Shown piece by piece: positions 18,436 to 27,804 of a stretch of 64,000 bases of DNA. Where the stretch lies: contig NZ_BAZR01000004.1 of assembly GCF_001315105.1 (NCBI RefSeq), positions 221,405 to 285,404 on the forward strand, written 5' to 3'. A program made the translations under genes and the position numbers. The first letter of the stretch is position 1, and each line of letters opens with the position of its first letter. Source of the stretch: Paenibacillus sp. JCM 10914. GTDB taxonomy: Bacteria; Bacillota; Bacilli; Paenibacillales; Paenibacillaceae. Below the pieces are notes generated by a model. It had not been told where the DNA came from, searched no databases, and saw only the letters and a program-made list of their open reading frames with translations.

Positions 18436-20700
18436 GTGAAACATCAAGGCCATTCAACATCGCTGCGAGCATGGGGGCGGCAAATTTTCCGCTACCGTAA
18501 AGCCATCGTTGTTGTTTGGCTTATTTTGTTCTGTACCTTGCTGCCATTTGCCTTCAAGCTCCCTGGTATGCTGCAGCACAACGGGTTTACGCCTCAGTAT
18601 AGTCCTGCTCAAGTCGGTATCGACAAGCTTGAAGAGGGATTGGGATTGTCTGCTACCTCACTGGAAATTGTAGTTGTGAGTCAAGAGGGGGAGAACCTGA
18701 CGACGGGCACAGCTCAAAGACGGATTTTAACCGAACTGGAGCCTTTGCGATCAAGCCCTTACATTAGAGATATTTACATGAACATGTCGACACATCGAGC
18801 AGGAATGGATCATATCGTGTCCGTGACCGCGCTGCTGGAGCTAGATGCATCGGATGCACTGAAGCAGTTCGACCAGATACGGGAAACCGTGCCGGACATG
18901 GCGGGCTTAGATACATACATCACGGGAAATACGGCTGTCTTCGCCGATATGAACCAAGCTGTAAAAAGCGATATTATTCGCGCCGAGCTGATTGGCATTC
19001 CTGCCGCATTGCTCATCCTGCTTGCGGTGTTCGGCACACTGACAGCGGCCATACTTCCGCTGATCTCGGGAATCGTTAGCGTAATCGTGACCATGGGAGC
19101 TCTTTATTTTGTAGCCCTGATCGACGGTTCGATCAGCAATTTTCTGCCCAATGTCGTTACGATGCTCGGGCTGGCTTTGGGTATTGACTATGCCTTGATG
19201 ATCGTAAGCCGCTATAAAGAAGAACTGCACGCGCATCAAGGAGACGTTGAGAAGGCGCTGGCGGTAACCTGTGCTACGGCGGGCAAGGCCGTGATGTTTT
19301 CCGGTGCGGCGGTGCTGATCGGATTCGTTGCCATGAGATTTATCGATCTGCCCATCCTTCATTCCTTCAGCCTGGGCGGGATCACGGTGGTTCTGTTGTC
19401 TGTACTGGCGGGGAATACGCTGCTGCCGGCGCTACTGGCGCTGCTTGGACCACGAATTCATGCACTGCCCGTGTTGCCGGCTAAATATCGGATGCTCCGT
19501 ACCCGAACGTCTTCGGGTTTCTGGCGGAAGATTTCCAGATTCGTCATGGCCCGTCCCGTTACGATATCAATCATTGTTATCGGGCTGCTGCTCATGGCCC
19601 TTCTACCGGTTCGGAACATGAATATAGCCATACCGGCCGCGGAAGTGCTGCCTCCTGCATATGAATCCCGTTATGGCAACGATCTGCTCTTGCAGGCTTA
19701 CGATGAACGTGAGCTGAACGCGATCGTTATTGCAGTTGAGCTGCCGGCCTCCTATGAAGATCGACACTCCATTGAGCAGATGAAAGAGTACACCGATGAA
19801 ATCCGATTAATGCCGGGGGTACGACGTGTGGAGAGTTATCTCAGCATCGGACGGAGCTCTGTAGAGGAGGTATCAAGGCAGCTGTCTCGTGAGGATATTC
19901 GGCAGCAATTGGAGCAGCATCGTTTTGTGAAAGACAACATGGCGGCTGTGGCGGTCATCCCAGAGTTTCATGAATCTCATTCTATGACAACACAACTCGT
20001 AAGAGAACTGAGAACGATGGATACCGGCGATCTGACGACTTATGTAACAGGCAGTCCGGCTTATAAGCTCGACATCATCGAGATCATTCATGAAAATCTA
20101 CCCTTTGTGCTCGTGTTTGTGTTTGCTGTAACATATGTCATCCTGCTGGTGGCCTTTCGTTCGATTGTGCTTCCGCTCAAAGCGAGCTTCATGAATCTGC
20201 TCAGTCTTGGTGCGGGGTTAGGTATTGTGGTCTGGGTATTCCAGGAAGGGTATGGCGCGGATTGGATTGGAGTCTCTTCGACGGGTTCGGTCTTTGCACT
20301 GTTGCCGATCTTGATTTTTTGCGTCGTGTTCGGCATATCGATGGATTATGAGGTGATGTTACTTTCGCGCGTCATGGAAAATTACGAACGAACAGGGGAT
20401 AACGAAGCCAGTACTGCCGAAGGACTTGAGAGTACCGGTGGGCTGATCACAAGTGCTGCTCTGATCCTCGCGGTCGTTGTAGGGGCGTTCATCTTTACGG
20501 ACAACGAAGTAATGAAAGCGATCGGACTAGGCTTGACCACAGCCATATTGCTTGACGCAACGGTCATTCGCATACTGCTCGTACCAGCCTTTATGAAATT
20601 ATTAGGTAAGGCGAATTGGTGGACGCCAGCTTGGATGTTCGCTGGACATAAACGTTCAGTGAAGAACAGGAGTCGTGGAAGAGACTCGGATCGGGAATAG
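18436..20700 (+). CDS. MMPL/RND-family membrane transporter
   Basis: 754 aa, with twelve predicted helices in two repeats of one helix, a large extracytoplasmic domain, then five helices. Signature segments: LGLALGIDYALMIVSRYKEEL and GISMDYEVMLLSRVME (the paired D-Y motifs of MMPL proteins, proton-relay Asp). It resembles B. subtilis YdfJ and actinobacterial MmpL proteins and probably exports a hydrophobic substrate using the proton gradient. The substrate cannot be told. GTG start 7 nt after AAGGAGG. Lys/Arg-rich C-terminal tail. Confidence 0.85.
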   Translation: MKHQGHSTSLRAWGRQIFRYRKAIVVVWLILFCTLLPFAFKLPGMLQHNGFTPQYSPAQVGIDKLEEGLGLSATSLEIVVVSQEGENLTTGTAQRRILTELEPLRSSPYIRDIYMNMSTHRAGMDHIVSVTALLELDASDALKQFDQIRETVPDMAGLDTYITGNTAVFADMNQAVKSDIIRAELIGIPAALLILLAVFGTLTAAILPLISGIVSVIVTMGALYFVALIDGSISNFLPNVVTMLGLALGIDYALMIVSRYKEELHAHQGDVEKALAVTCATAGKAVMFSGAAVLIGFVAMRFIDLPILHSFSLGGITVVLLSVLAGNTLLPALLALLGPRIHALPVLPAKYRMLRTRTSSGFWRKISRFVMARPVTISIIVIGLLLMALLPVRNMNIAIPAAEVLPPAYESRYGNDLLLQAYDERELNAIVIAVELPASYEDRHSIEQMKEYTDEIRLMPGVRRVESYLSIGRSSVEEVSRQLSREDIRQQLEQHRFVKDNMAAVAVIPEFHESHSMTTQLVRELRTMDTGDLTTYVTGSPAYKLDIIEIIHENLPFVLVFVFAVTYVILLVAFRSIVLPLKASFMNLLSLGAGLGIVVWVFQEGYGADWIGVSSTGSVFALLPILIFCVVFGISMDYEVMLLSRVMENYERTGDNEASTAEGLESTGGLITSAALILAVVVGAFIFTDNEVMKAIGLGLTTAILLDATVIRILLVPAFMKLLGKANWWTPAWMFAGHKRSVKNRSRGRDSDRE

Positions 20701-20857
20701 ATTGGAAGCTGCTTCATTCACACGGAGGTCGTCCATCTGGTGTGATATAATATTAGAATGACATTTATACATGACATCAAATTCAAAACCGTAGAATAGA
20801 TCCAAGGAGTAACCCAGTCTTTCCATCGGTAAATAAAAGAAATAAGGTGAGTGAACC

Positions 20858-21997
20858 ATGAGTAATACAGCACAGCCATTTTCATCTGCCCTAAGGCCCA
20901 TTTCTCCAAGTTATGATCCGTGGGATCCCATAACATCGCTGCGAGAGCATGGCATGCATAAGCTTACGAGCGTGGAAATGACGGTGACACATTTATGCAA
21001 TATGCGCTGTGAGCATTGTGCTGTCGGCGATATGCTGGTGATGAAGGAAGCCCCTATGCTTCCGCTGGATATGATGCTGAAACGACTCGATGAAGTTGAA
21101 CATCTCCAGACGATCAGCCTGACAGGCGGGGAACCGGCTTTTCTTGGCAAAACAGTGGATCATGTGATCGTGCCGCTGCTGCAATATGCGAAGGAACGCG
21201 GGATTCGGACGCAGATCAATTCGAATCTGACGCTGGACATCAGCCGATACGAGAAGATGCTGCCTTATCTCGATGTTATGCACATCTCCTTCAATTATTT
21301 GAACGGAGATGATTTCTATGAGGTGGGATTCGCTAACAGCGCGCGCCCGGTCTCCAGAGAAACGGCTCATAAAATGTACGATACGATGCTTGAGAATGCG
21401 AAGAAGCTGAGTGACGCAGGCATGTATATATCGGCGGAATCGATGATCAATTATCGTACGCATCAGAAGTTGGACGGCATTCACAGATTGATTAAGGAGA
21501 TGGGCTGCAAGCGGCATGAAGTGCATCCGATGTATGCTTCCAATTTTGCCGAGGGGCTGCCCGTTCTGTCATTAGCTGAAACCAAGAAGGCGATTGAGCT
21601 GCTGCTGGACGCTCGTGATCCGGATATGTGGATGCTGTTTGGAACCCTGCCTTTCTATGCGTGCAGCGACAACGAACATGACCTGGAAATCATACGTCGT
21701 CTCCGTCAGGAACCGAATGTGACGGTGCGCAACGATCCCGATGGACGCAATCGGGTCAACGTCAATTTATTTACTGGCGATGTTTACGTAACGGATTTTG
21801 CTGATATTCCGGCTTTTGGTAATATTAAGGAACAGAAGCTGGATGATATATTTGAAAGCTGGTCGACAGGGCATCCTTTGAATCAGACGGTAAACTGTTT
21901 CTGCGATGCTGCCAATTGTTGCGGACCTAATCTGTTAGTGGCAGATATGTATTATCCTGGTGTAGACTTCAAGTCAAGAAAAGCCAAAACATTCTAG
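20858..21997 (+). CDS. yfkAB: Radical SAM/CxCxxxxC motif protein, YfkAB type
   Basis: 379 aa. The radical SAM cluster motif is CNMRCEHC near residue 46, with the SLTGGEP glycine motif about 40 residues later. The C-terminus has CFCDAANCCGP, the CxCxxxxC motif that defines the YfkAB group and probably binds an auxiliary cluster. The reaction is unknown. SAM cleavage is inferred from the family. AAGGTGAGTGAACC precedes the ATG. It lies alone between the MMPL transporter and the CNNM-type gene. Confidence 0.88.
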   Translation: MSNTAQPFSSALRPISPSYDPWDPITSLREHGMHKLTSVEMTVTHLCNMRCEHCAVGDMLVMKEAPMLPLDMMLKRLDEVEHLQTISLTGGEPAFLGKTVDHVIVPLLQYAKERGIRTQINSNLTLDISRYEKMLPYLDVMHISFNYLNGDDFYEVGFANSARPVSRETAHKMYDTMLENAKKLSDAGMYISAESMINYRTHQKLDGIHRLIKEMGCKRHEVHPMYASNFAEGLPVLSLAETKKAIELLLDARDPDMWMLFGTLPFYACSDNEHDLEIIRRLRQEPNVTVRNDPDGRNRVNVNLFTGDVYVTDFADIPAFGNIKEQKLDDIFESWSTGHPLNQTVNCFCDAANCCGPNLLVADMYYPGVDFKSRKAKTF

Positions 21998-22022
21998 AAT
22001 TATAGAAAGAAGGCGTGTCCTC

Positions 22023-23345
22023 ATGGAGGAATTTGAGGTCGGGAGACTGATTTTGAATTTACTCTTGGTGTTACTGCTTGTATTGCTTAATGGGGTATTC
22101 GTTGCCGCAGAGTTCTCGCTCGTCAAAATGCGTCACTCCCGGCTGACCCAACTGGTCAGCGAAGGGAATCGACTGGCGGGTTCCGCACTAAAGGTCAATC
22201 AAAGGCTGGATGCTTACCTATCGGCAACCCAGCTTGGGATTACCTTAACGTCATTGGGCCTTGGATGGATCGGGGAGCCAGCCATATCCGAACTGCTGGT
22301 CGCGCCGGTTATGCATAGTATCGGGTTTACGGATGAACGCTTGATCAGCACGATTTCGGTTGCGGTGGGCTTCTGTATCATTACCTTTCTGCATATTGTA
22401 TTAGGGGAGCTCGCACCCAAGTCAATCGCAATTCAGCGAACCGAAGGGACGGCTTTAATTCTGTCAGCCCCTTTGCTATGGTTCTATCGACTGTTTCTGC
22501 CTGTAATCTGGGTGTTGAACGCATCCGCCAATCGAATTCTAAAGTGGGTTGGCATTGAGCCTGCCAGCGAGGCGGAAGCGGCACATTCGGAGGAAGAAAT
22601 TCGAATTCTCATGACCGAAAGCGCAAAAAGCGGAGTTATCGATGAGAACGAGATGAAGCTGATGGACAACCTGTTTGACTTTTCCGATCTTAGAGCTAGA
22701 GAGGTTATGCTGCCAAGAACCGATATGAATGTGCTGTTCACGGATGCTACACTGGAAGACAATCTGCGTGTCGTTAATGACACCAAGCACTCCCGCTATC
22801 CGGTAGCGACGGATAACAAGGACCGTATCATCGGCTTTATTCATATTACCGATCTGCTGCTGGCAGAGCCGGAGCAACAGCATGATTTGAAATCCCTCGT
22901 AAGACCGATTCTGGACGTGTCGGAGTCGATGGAGATTAGTCAGGTGCTGCGACTCATGCAGGATCGGCACGAGCAACTGGCGCTGGTCGTGGATGAGTAC
23001 GGTGGGACTGCCGGCATGTTGACGGCCGAGAAGATCTTGGAAGAGATCGTGGGCGATCTGTATGACGAATTTGAGGACGAGCGTCCAGAGTTGGAAGTGT
23101 TCGATCAATACGTATCGGTAGATGGTCGAATGTTGATCGAAGAGGTGAATGATTTAACGGGTCTGCAAATCGAGGAGCATGATGTGGATTCCATCGGAGG
23201 CTGGCTGTTCAAGGAACTTGAAGGCAGCCCTGCTGCGGGGCAGCGTAAAGACTATGGTGGCGTCGTCTTTGAAGTAGAAGAGGCAACAACGTTTCGCGTA
23301 ACACGTGTCATTATCCACCTATCGCTCGATAGCGGCTCCATCTAG
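22023..23345 (+). CDS. Hemolysin C/CNNM-family protein (DUF21, CBS pair, CorC/HlyC)
   Basis: 440 aa. Residues 1-~190 form a DUF21 membrane domain with helices and LGLGWIGEPA and HIVLGELAPKSIAI. Residues ~215-340 are two CBS domains (VMLPRTDMNVLF, RIIGFIHITDLL, LALVVDEYGGTAGMLT). Residues ~350-440 form the CorC/HlyC transporter-associated domain. It is related to MpfA/YhdP, linked to Mg2+ export or homeostasis in Gram-positives. Ion specificity here is inferred. ATG follows AAGAAGG. Followed after 35 bp by the AI-2E-type permease. Confidence 0.88.
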   Translation: MEEFEVGRLILNLLLVLLLVLLNGVFVAAEFSLVKMRHSRLTQLVSEGNRLAGSALKVNQRLDAYLSATQLGITLTSLGLGWIGEPAISELLVAPVMHSIGFTDERLISTISVAVGFCIITFLHIVLGELAPKSIAIQRTEGTALILSAPLLWFYRLFLPVIWVLNASANRILKWVGIEPASEAEAAHSEEEIRILMTESAKSGVIDENEMKLMDNLFDFSDLRAREVMLPRTDMNVLFTDATLEDNLRVVNDTKHSRYPVATDNKDRIIGFIHITDLLLAEPEQQHDLKSLVRPILDVSESMEISQVLRLMQDRHEQLALVVDEYGGTAGMLTAEKILEEIVGDLYDEFEDERPELEVFDQYVSVDGRMLIEEVNDLTGLQIEEHDVDSIGGWLFKELEGSPAAGQRKDYGGVVFEVEEATTFRVTRVIIHLSLDSGSI

Positions 23346-23380
23346 AAAAGCCTGGATTCTAATCGGATAGGAAGTGTATT

Positions 23381-24412
23381 ATGTCGATTAAGCAGTTGAT
23401 CTTTATCGGCTTGGGGCTCTTGTTACTGTACGGAATGTTTACAGTCGGAGCCCCTTTTTTACTCGCTATTGTCATCGCGATTGCACTGGAGCCGTTGAAT
23501 CAGGTCCTGATCAGAAGGTTGCGGCTGAACCGGATTGCTGCGGCTACGATCACAAGCACCTTTTTCTTGCTACTCTTGCTGCTGCTGGTTTATTTGATCG
23601 GGCTGCAAGCCTTTAATCAACTGGTGGAGTATTGGAGTCGGGCGCCGCAATATTTCGAAGGGGCCAACGAATTCTTGCAGCATACCATTCTGCAGACACA
23701 GGACGTGCTGAACGGCATATCCCCGGGACTCGCGGATAGTCTGACCCAGTTCATGTCGAATATATCGTCTTATGTACAGTCACTCGTCAATACAGTTTCC
23801 TCCACATTTCTATCGTTTGCCAAAACTTTGCCGAATCTGTTTGTCACCTCGATTGTGTTCTTTGTGGCCGTCTATCTGTTTGCGTTCAGTCTGGATACGA
23901 TGCGTGATAAAGCCCTCGCTTGGTTTGACGAATCGTCGCACGGACAGGTGAGCGAGGTGCTGCTGAGCTTGAAGAATTCGATATTCGGATTTTTAAGAGC
24001 GCAACTGATCCTCAGCCTGTTTACATATGTGATTACGCTGCTTGGCATGCTTGTGCTCGGCGTGAATTACCCGATTGCGATCGCGCTTCTCGTTACCCTT
24101 GTTGATATTCTACCTATCTTGGGGGTCGGCTCGGTGCTCGTGCCGTGGTCCATTTATCTGTTGGCCGTGGGTGATATCTTTACGGGACTCGGTTTAATCT
24201 TCCTGTTTATCCTTATCACCGTGATTCGGCGGGTGCTGGAACCGAAGGTCATTGGAGACGCGGTCGGAATTGGCGCTCTACCGGCTCTGGTCAGCATGTA
24301 TGTCGGATTTAAACTGGTTGGCGTGATCGGTTTCTTCATTGGTCCGTTTGTGGTCATTATCTACTCGGCGATGCGTAAAGCCGGTTTGTTTCAGATCAAG
24401 ATCAAGTTTTAA
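23381..24412 (+). CDS. AI-2E family (PerM-type) permease
   Basis: 343 aa, eight or so hydrophobic segments in the AI-2E/PerM layout: two N-terminal pairs, an amphipathic middle region (about 80-150), then the conserved GFLRAQLILSLFTYVITLLG, LVDILPILGVGSVLVPW and RRVLEPKVIGDAVG. It is paralogous to the YtvI protein encoded at 47867-48982. The family includes sporulation YtvI proteins and putative transporters. The role here is not determinable. Strong terminator immediately downstream. Confidence 0.85.
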   Translation: MSIKQLIFIGLGLLLLYGMFTVGAPFLLAIVIAIALEPLNQVLIRRLRLNRIAAATITSTFFLLLLLLLVYLIGLQAFNQLVEYWSRAPQYFEGANEFLQHTILQTQDVLNGISPGLADSLTQFMSNISSYVQSLVNTVSSTFLSFAKTLPNLFVTSIVFFVAVYLFAFSLDTMRDKALAWFDESSHGQVSEVLLSLKNSIFGFLRAQLILSLFTYVITLLGMLVLGVNYPIAIALLVTLVDILPILGVGSVLVPWSIYLLAVGDIFTGLGLIFLFILITVIRRVLEPKVIGDAVGIGALPALVSMYVGFKLVGVIGFFIGPFVVIIYSAMRKAGLFQIKIKF

Positions 24413-24426
24413 GGACAAATCGTCAC

Positions 24427-24469
24427 AACCCTGGTCCTCGGGATGATTTACGAGGATGAGGGTTTTTTT
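24427..24469 (+). terminator. Terminator after the AI-2E-type permease gene
   Basis: AACCCTGGTCCTCG (24427-24440) pairs imperfectly with CGAGGATGAGGGTT (24451-24464), followed by seven T. Confidence 0.85.
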
Positions 24470-24559
24470 GTCATTTTTATGTTCATTTTCTGGGCTGGTG
24501 ACATATGTTAATTACAAGGAAACCGTGATTAAACGGAACGTGTATAAGGAGGAATACCG

Positions 24560-24781
24560 TTGAAAGATAATCCAGAGGTGCGCGTATATGAAGTGTTCCA
24601 TTCCCCGTTCGATCCTTGCCCGCCGAAACCTTTCCGGTCGTATGTTGTGCCGATCAACCAGTATATTGTGTTTCAGCCGACCGGATTACCGCAATTCAGT
24701 CCGCAAGAAGCGTTGAGATATGGAACATTATGGCCGTCTTTATACAGCCCCTATACCTCACGCAAATTTAAAGGAGAGTGA
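24560..24781 (+). CDS. cotJA: Spore coat-associated protein CotJA
   Basis: 73-aa small inner-coat protein needed for CotJC incorporation in B. subtilis. Pro-rich start with FDPCPPKPFRSYVVP and FQPTGLPQFSPQEALRYGTLWP, which is the family signature. First of the cotJABC operon. ATG... TTG at 24560 follows AAGGAGG at 24547-24553, so this TTG codon is the start. The operon is sigma-E dependent in B. subtilis. I do not see a secure sigma-E promoter in the 90 bp upstream. Confidence 0.9.
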   Translation: MKDNPEVRVYEVFHSPFDPCPPKPFRSYVVPINQYIVFQPTGLPQFSPQEALRYGTLWPSLYSPYTSRKFKGE

Positions 24782-24787
24782 TCGCCT

Positions 24788-25063
24788 GTGAATGAAACGA
24801 GACCGCAGGCCGGAGATCTGAAGTACTATGAACTGCTAGAACAGCTGCAGGCGTTGGATTTCGTGCTGGTGGAGTTGAATCTGTATTTGGATACACATCC
24901 GGATGATCTGAAGAGCATTGAGCAGTTTAACAAACTGACGCAGGAGCGGACGGTACTGGCGAAGCAATTCCAGGAGCTGTTCGGACCGCTGCAAAATTTC
25001 GGGCGGGCGTACTCAAAATATCCGTTTGAATGGTCTCAAGGACCGTGGCCTTGGCAGGTATAG
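24788..25063 (+). CDS. cotJB: Spore coat protein CotJB
   Basis: 91 aa. Helical protein with YYELLEQLQALDFVLVELNLYLDTHP and C-terminal YPFEWSQGPWPWQV, characteristic of CotJB. GTG start at 24788, about 10 nt after AAAGGAG that overlaps the cotJA 3' end. Only 6 bp separate it from cotJA, so it is the middle gene of the operon. Confidence 0.9.
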   Translation: MNETRPQAGDLKYYELLEQLQALDFVLVELNLYLDTHPDDLKSIEQFNKLTQERTVLAKQFQELFGPLQNFGRAYSKYPFEWSQGPWPWQV

Positions 25064-25160
25064 AGATATGCATGGGCTCGGGCTGTGCCGGTTGGCACCT
25101 TGTTGCAGGCGCAGCCGGTTTGCGCGAAGATCAAAATGATTGAGGAGGCGAAAAGGTGAC

Positions 25161-25730
25161 ATGTGGGTATATGAGAAAAAGCTTCAATATCCGGTTCGCG
25201 TAAGCAAATGCGATCCCAGAATGGCCAAATTTCTGGTTGAACAATACGGCGGTGCTGACGGTGAACTCGCCGCGGCGCTCCGCTATTTAAATCAGCGGTA
25301 TACCATTCCTGACAAGGTCATTGGGTTGCTGAATGATATTGGGACAGAAGAATTCGCACACTTAGAGATGATTGCGACGATGGTATACAAATTGACCAAA
25401 GACGCCACCGTTGATCAATTGGAGGCCGCAGGGCTCGGTGCCCACTATGTCAATCATGATCATGCGCTGTATTACGAGAATGCAGGCGGCGTGCCGTTTA
25501 CGGCTGCTTACATTCAAGCCAAGGGTGATCCGATTGCGGATTTGTATGAGGATATCGCTGCGGAAGAGAAAGCCCGCGCTACATACCAGTGGTTGATCGA
25601 CATGACGGATGATGTCGATCTGCAGGACAGTTTGAAATTTCTGAGGGAACGCGAAATCATCCATGCGATCCGATTCCGGGAAGCGGTAGAGATCATCAAG
25701 GACGATCGCGGCACGAAGAAAATATTCTGA
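25161..25730 (+). CDS. cotJC: Spore coat protein CotJC, manganese-catalase-like
   Basis: 189 aa starting MWVYEKKLQYPV, which matches the known CotJC start. An upstream in-frame TTG at 25140 adds residues absent from the family and is rejected. Ferritin-like di-manganese catalase fold: EQYGGADGELAAALRYLNQRY, DIGTEEFAHLEMI and EDIAAEEKARATYQW carry the Glu/His ligands. Localises to the inner spore coat. Last gene of cotJABC. Confidence 0.92.
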   Translation: MWVYEKKLQYPVRVSKCDPRMAKFLVEQYGGADGELAAALRYLNQRYTIPDKVIGLLNDIGTEEFAHLEMIATMVYKLTKDATVDQLEAAGLGAHYVNHDHALYYENAGGVPFTAAYIQAKGDPIADLYEDIAAEEKARATYQWLIDMTDDVDLQDSLKFLREREIIHAIRFREAVEIIKDDRGTKKIF

Positions 25731-25742
25731 TGGCACATGAAA

Positions 25743-25785
25743 GAAGAGGTTAAGATCCGAAGTGCGGATCTTGACCTCTTCTTCG
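25743..25785. terminator. Terminator after cotJC
   Basis: A 17-bp stem (25743-25759 with 25765-25781, one G-U pair) with a five-base loop, followed by TTCGTT. It lies next to a kinase fragment on the opposite strand and may once have served both. Confidence 0.8.
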
Positions 25786-25790
25786 TTCAA

Positions 25791-25875
25791 TCATAGGGTA
25801 ATCGAATCGTAAAGGTAGTTCCTTCCCCGTGCGTGCTTGTCGCCTCCATTAAGGAAAGTTGAAGTATGAACATGG
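25791..25875 (-). pseudogene. 3' end of a lost sensor histidine kinase gene
   Basis: The minus strand reads LSLMEATSTHGEGTTFTIRLPYD and then a stop at 25791. GxGTTFTIRLP is the last conserved block (G3/end) of histidine-kinase ATPase domains. No further kinase sequence lies upstream (25876-25922). It is a relic of a deleted gene, about 28 codons. Confidence 0.55.
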
Positions 25876-25922
25876 TTCCGATAAGATGGGGAAAGACTAG
25901 GCATGAATTAAGAAGATAGATA

Positions 25923-26639
25923 GTGAAGGGATGGAAAAGCAACTTGGAGAACGCAGCAACTTTGACGAAGCCTGACGCTATGATATTTGATATGGACGGG
26001 ACGCTGTTCCAAACGGAGACTTTATTGTTACCCGCTTATCATCGGTTATTTGATGTTCTGCGGGAAGAAGGTCATTATCATGGAGATACGCCAGATGAAG
26101 GGATTATTCTGTCCTGCCTGGGGATGCTGCTGGAGGATATTTGGTTGAAGGTTATTCCTGATGCCACCCCCCAAGCCCGCCAACGTGCAGACGAACTGCT
26201 GTTACAGCTGGAGCTTGAGGGGCTGAGAGATGAATCTGCTGTGTTATATCCGCAAGTGAGGGAAACACTGGCAGATCTTCATCAACGGGGAGTCCGACTG
26301 TTCGTGGCCAGCAACGGATTAGAGCAGTATGTCAAGGGTATTGCCGAGGCCAGGGGGATCATGCAGTATTTCGAGGGAGTGTACAGCGCGGGCGAGTACG
26401 AGACCGCCTCCAAGGTTGATCTCGTACGGCTGCTGCTAAAGCGCCATAACCTTAAACATGCTTGGATGGTCGGGGATCGCTCATCTGATGTCGAGGCAGG
26501 TAAAGAGAACGGTCAGACCGTGGTAGGCTGTAGTTATGCCGGATTCGGTCTGGATCAGGAACTGACGGGTGCAGATCAGATCATCACGTCTTTTGAGCAG
26601 CTGTTGAAACTTCATGACGACACCCGAATAGCAACATAA
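25923..26639 (+). CDS. HAD-family hydrolase (phosphoglycolate phosphatase-like)
   Basis: 238 aa, HAD subfamily IA. Motif I FDMDGTLFQTE (nucleophile and acid Asp) near residue 20, motif II FVASNGL, motif III Lys region ASKVDLV, motif IV WMVGDRSSDVEAG. The cap domain is alpha-helical. Resembles phosphoglycolate phosphatase or nucleotidase-type enzymes. Substrate uncertain. Start unclear: GTG 25923 has only a weak site, and in-frame TTG 25944 lies downstream of AAGGGA. Monocistronic, with a terminator shared with the convergent ATP-grasp operon. Confidence 0.82.
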   Translation: MKGWKSNLENAATLTKPDAMIFDMDGTLFQTETLLLPAYHRLFDVLREEGHYHGDTPDEGIILSCLGMLLEDIWLKVIPDATPQARQRADELLLQLELEGLRDESAVLYPQVRETLADLHQRGVRLFVASNGLEQYVKGIAEARGIMQYFEGVYSAGEYETASKVDLVRLLLKRHNLKHAWMVGDRSSDVEAGKENGQTVVGCSYAGFGLDQELTGADQIITSFEQLLKLHDDTRIAT

Positions 26640-26641
26640 TA

Positions 26642-26684
26642 AAGGCTGTTCCCGGAAGACGTGCATCCCGGGAACAGCCTTAAT
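26642..26684. terminator. Bidirectional terminator between HAD gene and ATP-grasp operon
   Basis: AAGGCTGTTCCCGG (26642-26655) pairs perfectly with CCGGGAACAGCCTT (26668-26681). It stands between convergent genes. Confidence 0.8.
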
Positions 26685-26688
26685 CGTG

Positions 26689-27804
26689 TTATGCATTCTT
26701 TACGGCTTTGCGCTGACTGTATACCCACATCGCATATTCAAGCGGGCGAACCATCGACTCGCGGTAGGCCGCCATGTCGCCGACCTGCGAGAACACCTCG
26801 CGCGAAGGTTTCGGATTAACCTCAAGCAGGAGCACCCGACCCGATTTATCGACGGCAATGTCAAGCGCGAGTTCGCATAAACCGCCATATTGACCGTCGA
26901 GAAACTGGGCGACGTCCACGCCGAGCGAATCGGCTTCCTCGCGAATCTGGGCCCTTTTGGCTTGATCGGGTATCCATTTGCTGAGCAATTCCTCCATCAT
27001 CGTGGCGCGCCCACCCCCATGGAGGTTGGAGGTCACGCTGTTTTGTGCGCCTACGCGTCCCACGCAGCCGGTCACTCTCCAGAGGCCTGCGCCGTTCTTC
27101 TGCACTAACATACGGTAGTCGTGAACTCTGCCATCCGGCAGCTCAAGTTCAATGCCTTCCTGCACCAAATAGCGGTCTTTACTCCCCCAGCCGGAGAGAT
27201 ACTGGCCCAGATAACCGGAGGGAATTCGCTTGGGCTTAATTATGCTGCGATTGGCATTGCGCCCTCGTAATTCGAGCGTGCCAGCTACGCCTTGAACCTT
27301 CGATATTCGGAGGATTCCGCGTCCGCCGGTGCCATTAATCGGCTTGAAGTAGACCGTAGAATGGGTTTGCAGCATTTGATTTATATCTTTGGTGCTGTTC
27401 ACAATTCGTGTATCCGGAAGATGCGACCTGAAGCGTTTTTTGGTGGATAGCACCTGGTGGATCGTCCACTTGTTACGCAAGGGCCGGTTCAGGAACAGCA
27501 TATGACGGTATCGCGAGCGAAACCGCAGCAGTTGTTGGAATCGGGCGCTTTTTTGAATACGGCATCGGTCGAAGATCATGTTCGGGAAGGACCGCCACCG
27601 TCTGCTCCATTTTCGTTCGCTATCATCGTATTCCATCGCGTTTATAAGACCTTTGGCTTCGCTGACATCTGCAGGCGTAAATACAAAGACATCCAGCCCG
27701 ATCGATTTACCTTCCTTGATCATATGCTCGTAAATATGCCGCTCTTCCAGTTTTTTGCGATCATCCAAGTAAAGCGTCATGATGCCTAAGACGGGTTTTG
27801 ACAC
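26689..27804 (-). CDS. YheC/YheD-family ATP-grasp protein, short form (copy 5)
   Basis: 371 aa. Begins directly with LGIMTLYLDDRKKLEE, followed by MIFDRCRIQKSA, KPINGTGGRGILRI (ATP-binding loop), LVQEGIELELPDGRVHDYRMLVQKN and LLLEVNPKPSREVF (metal-binding Glu-x-Asn of ATP-grasp enzymes). YheC and YheD of B. subtilis are endospore coat-associated. The ligation reaction is unknown. Last gene of a six-gene minus-strand operon. Its start overlaps the GNAT gene by 19 bp. It is the only one of the three short copies with an unbroken frame. Confidence 0.88.
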   Translation of the reverse strand: MSKPVLGIMTLYLDDRKKLEERHIYEHMIKEGKSIGLDVFVFTPADVSEAKGLINAMEYDDSERKWSRRWRSFPNMIFDRCRIQKSARFQQLLRFRSRYRHMLFLNRPLRNKWTIHQVLSTKKRFRSHLPDTRIVNSTKDINQMLQTHSTVYFKPINGTGGRGILRISKVQGVAGTLELRGRNANRSIIKPKRIPSGYLGQYLSGWGSKDRYLVQEGIELELPDGRVHDYRMLVQKNGAGLWRVTGCVGRVGAQNSVTSNLHGGGRATMMEELLSKWIPDQAKRAQIREEADSLGVDVAQFLDGQYGGLCELALDIAVDKSGRVLLLEVNPKPSREVFSQVGDMAAYRESMVRPLEYAMWVYSQRKAVKNA

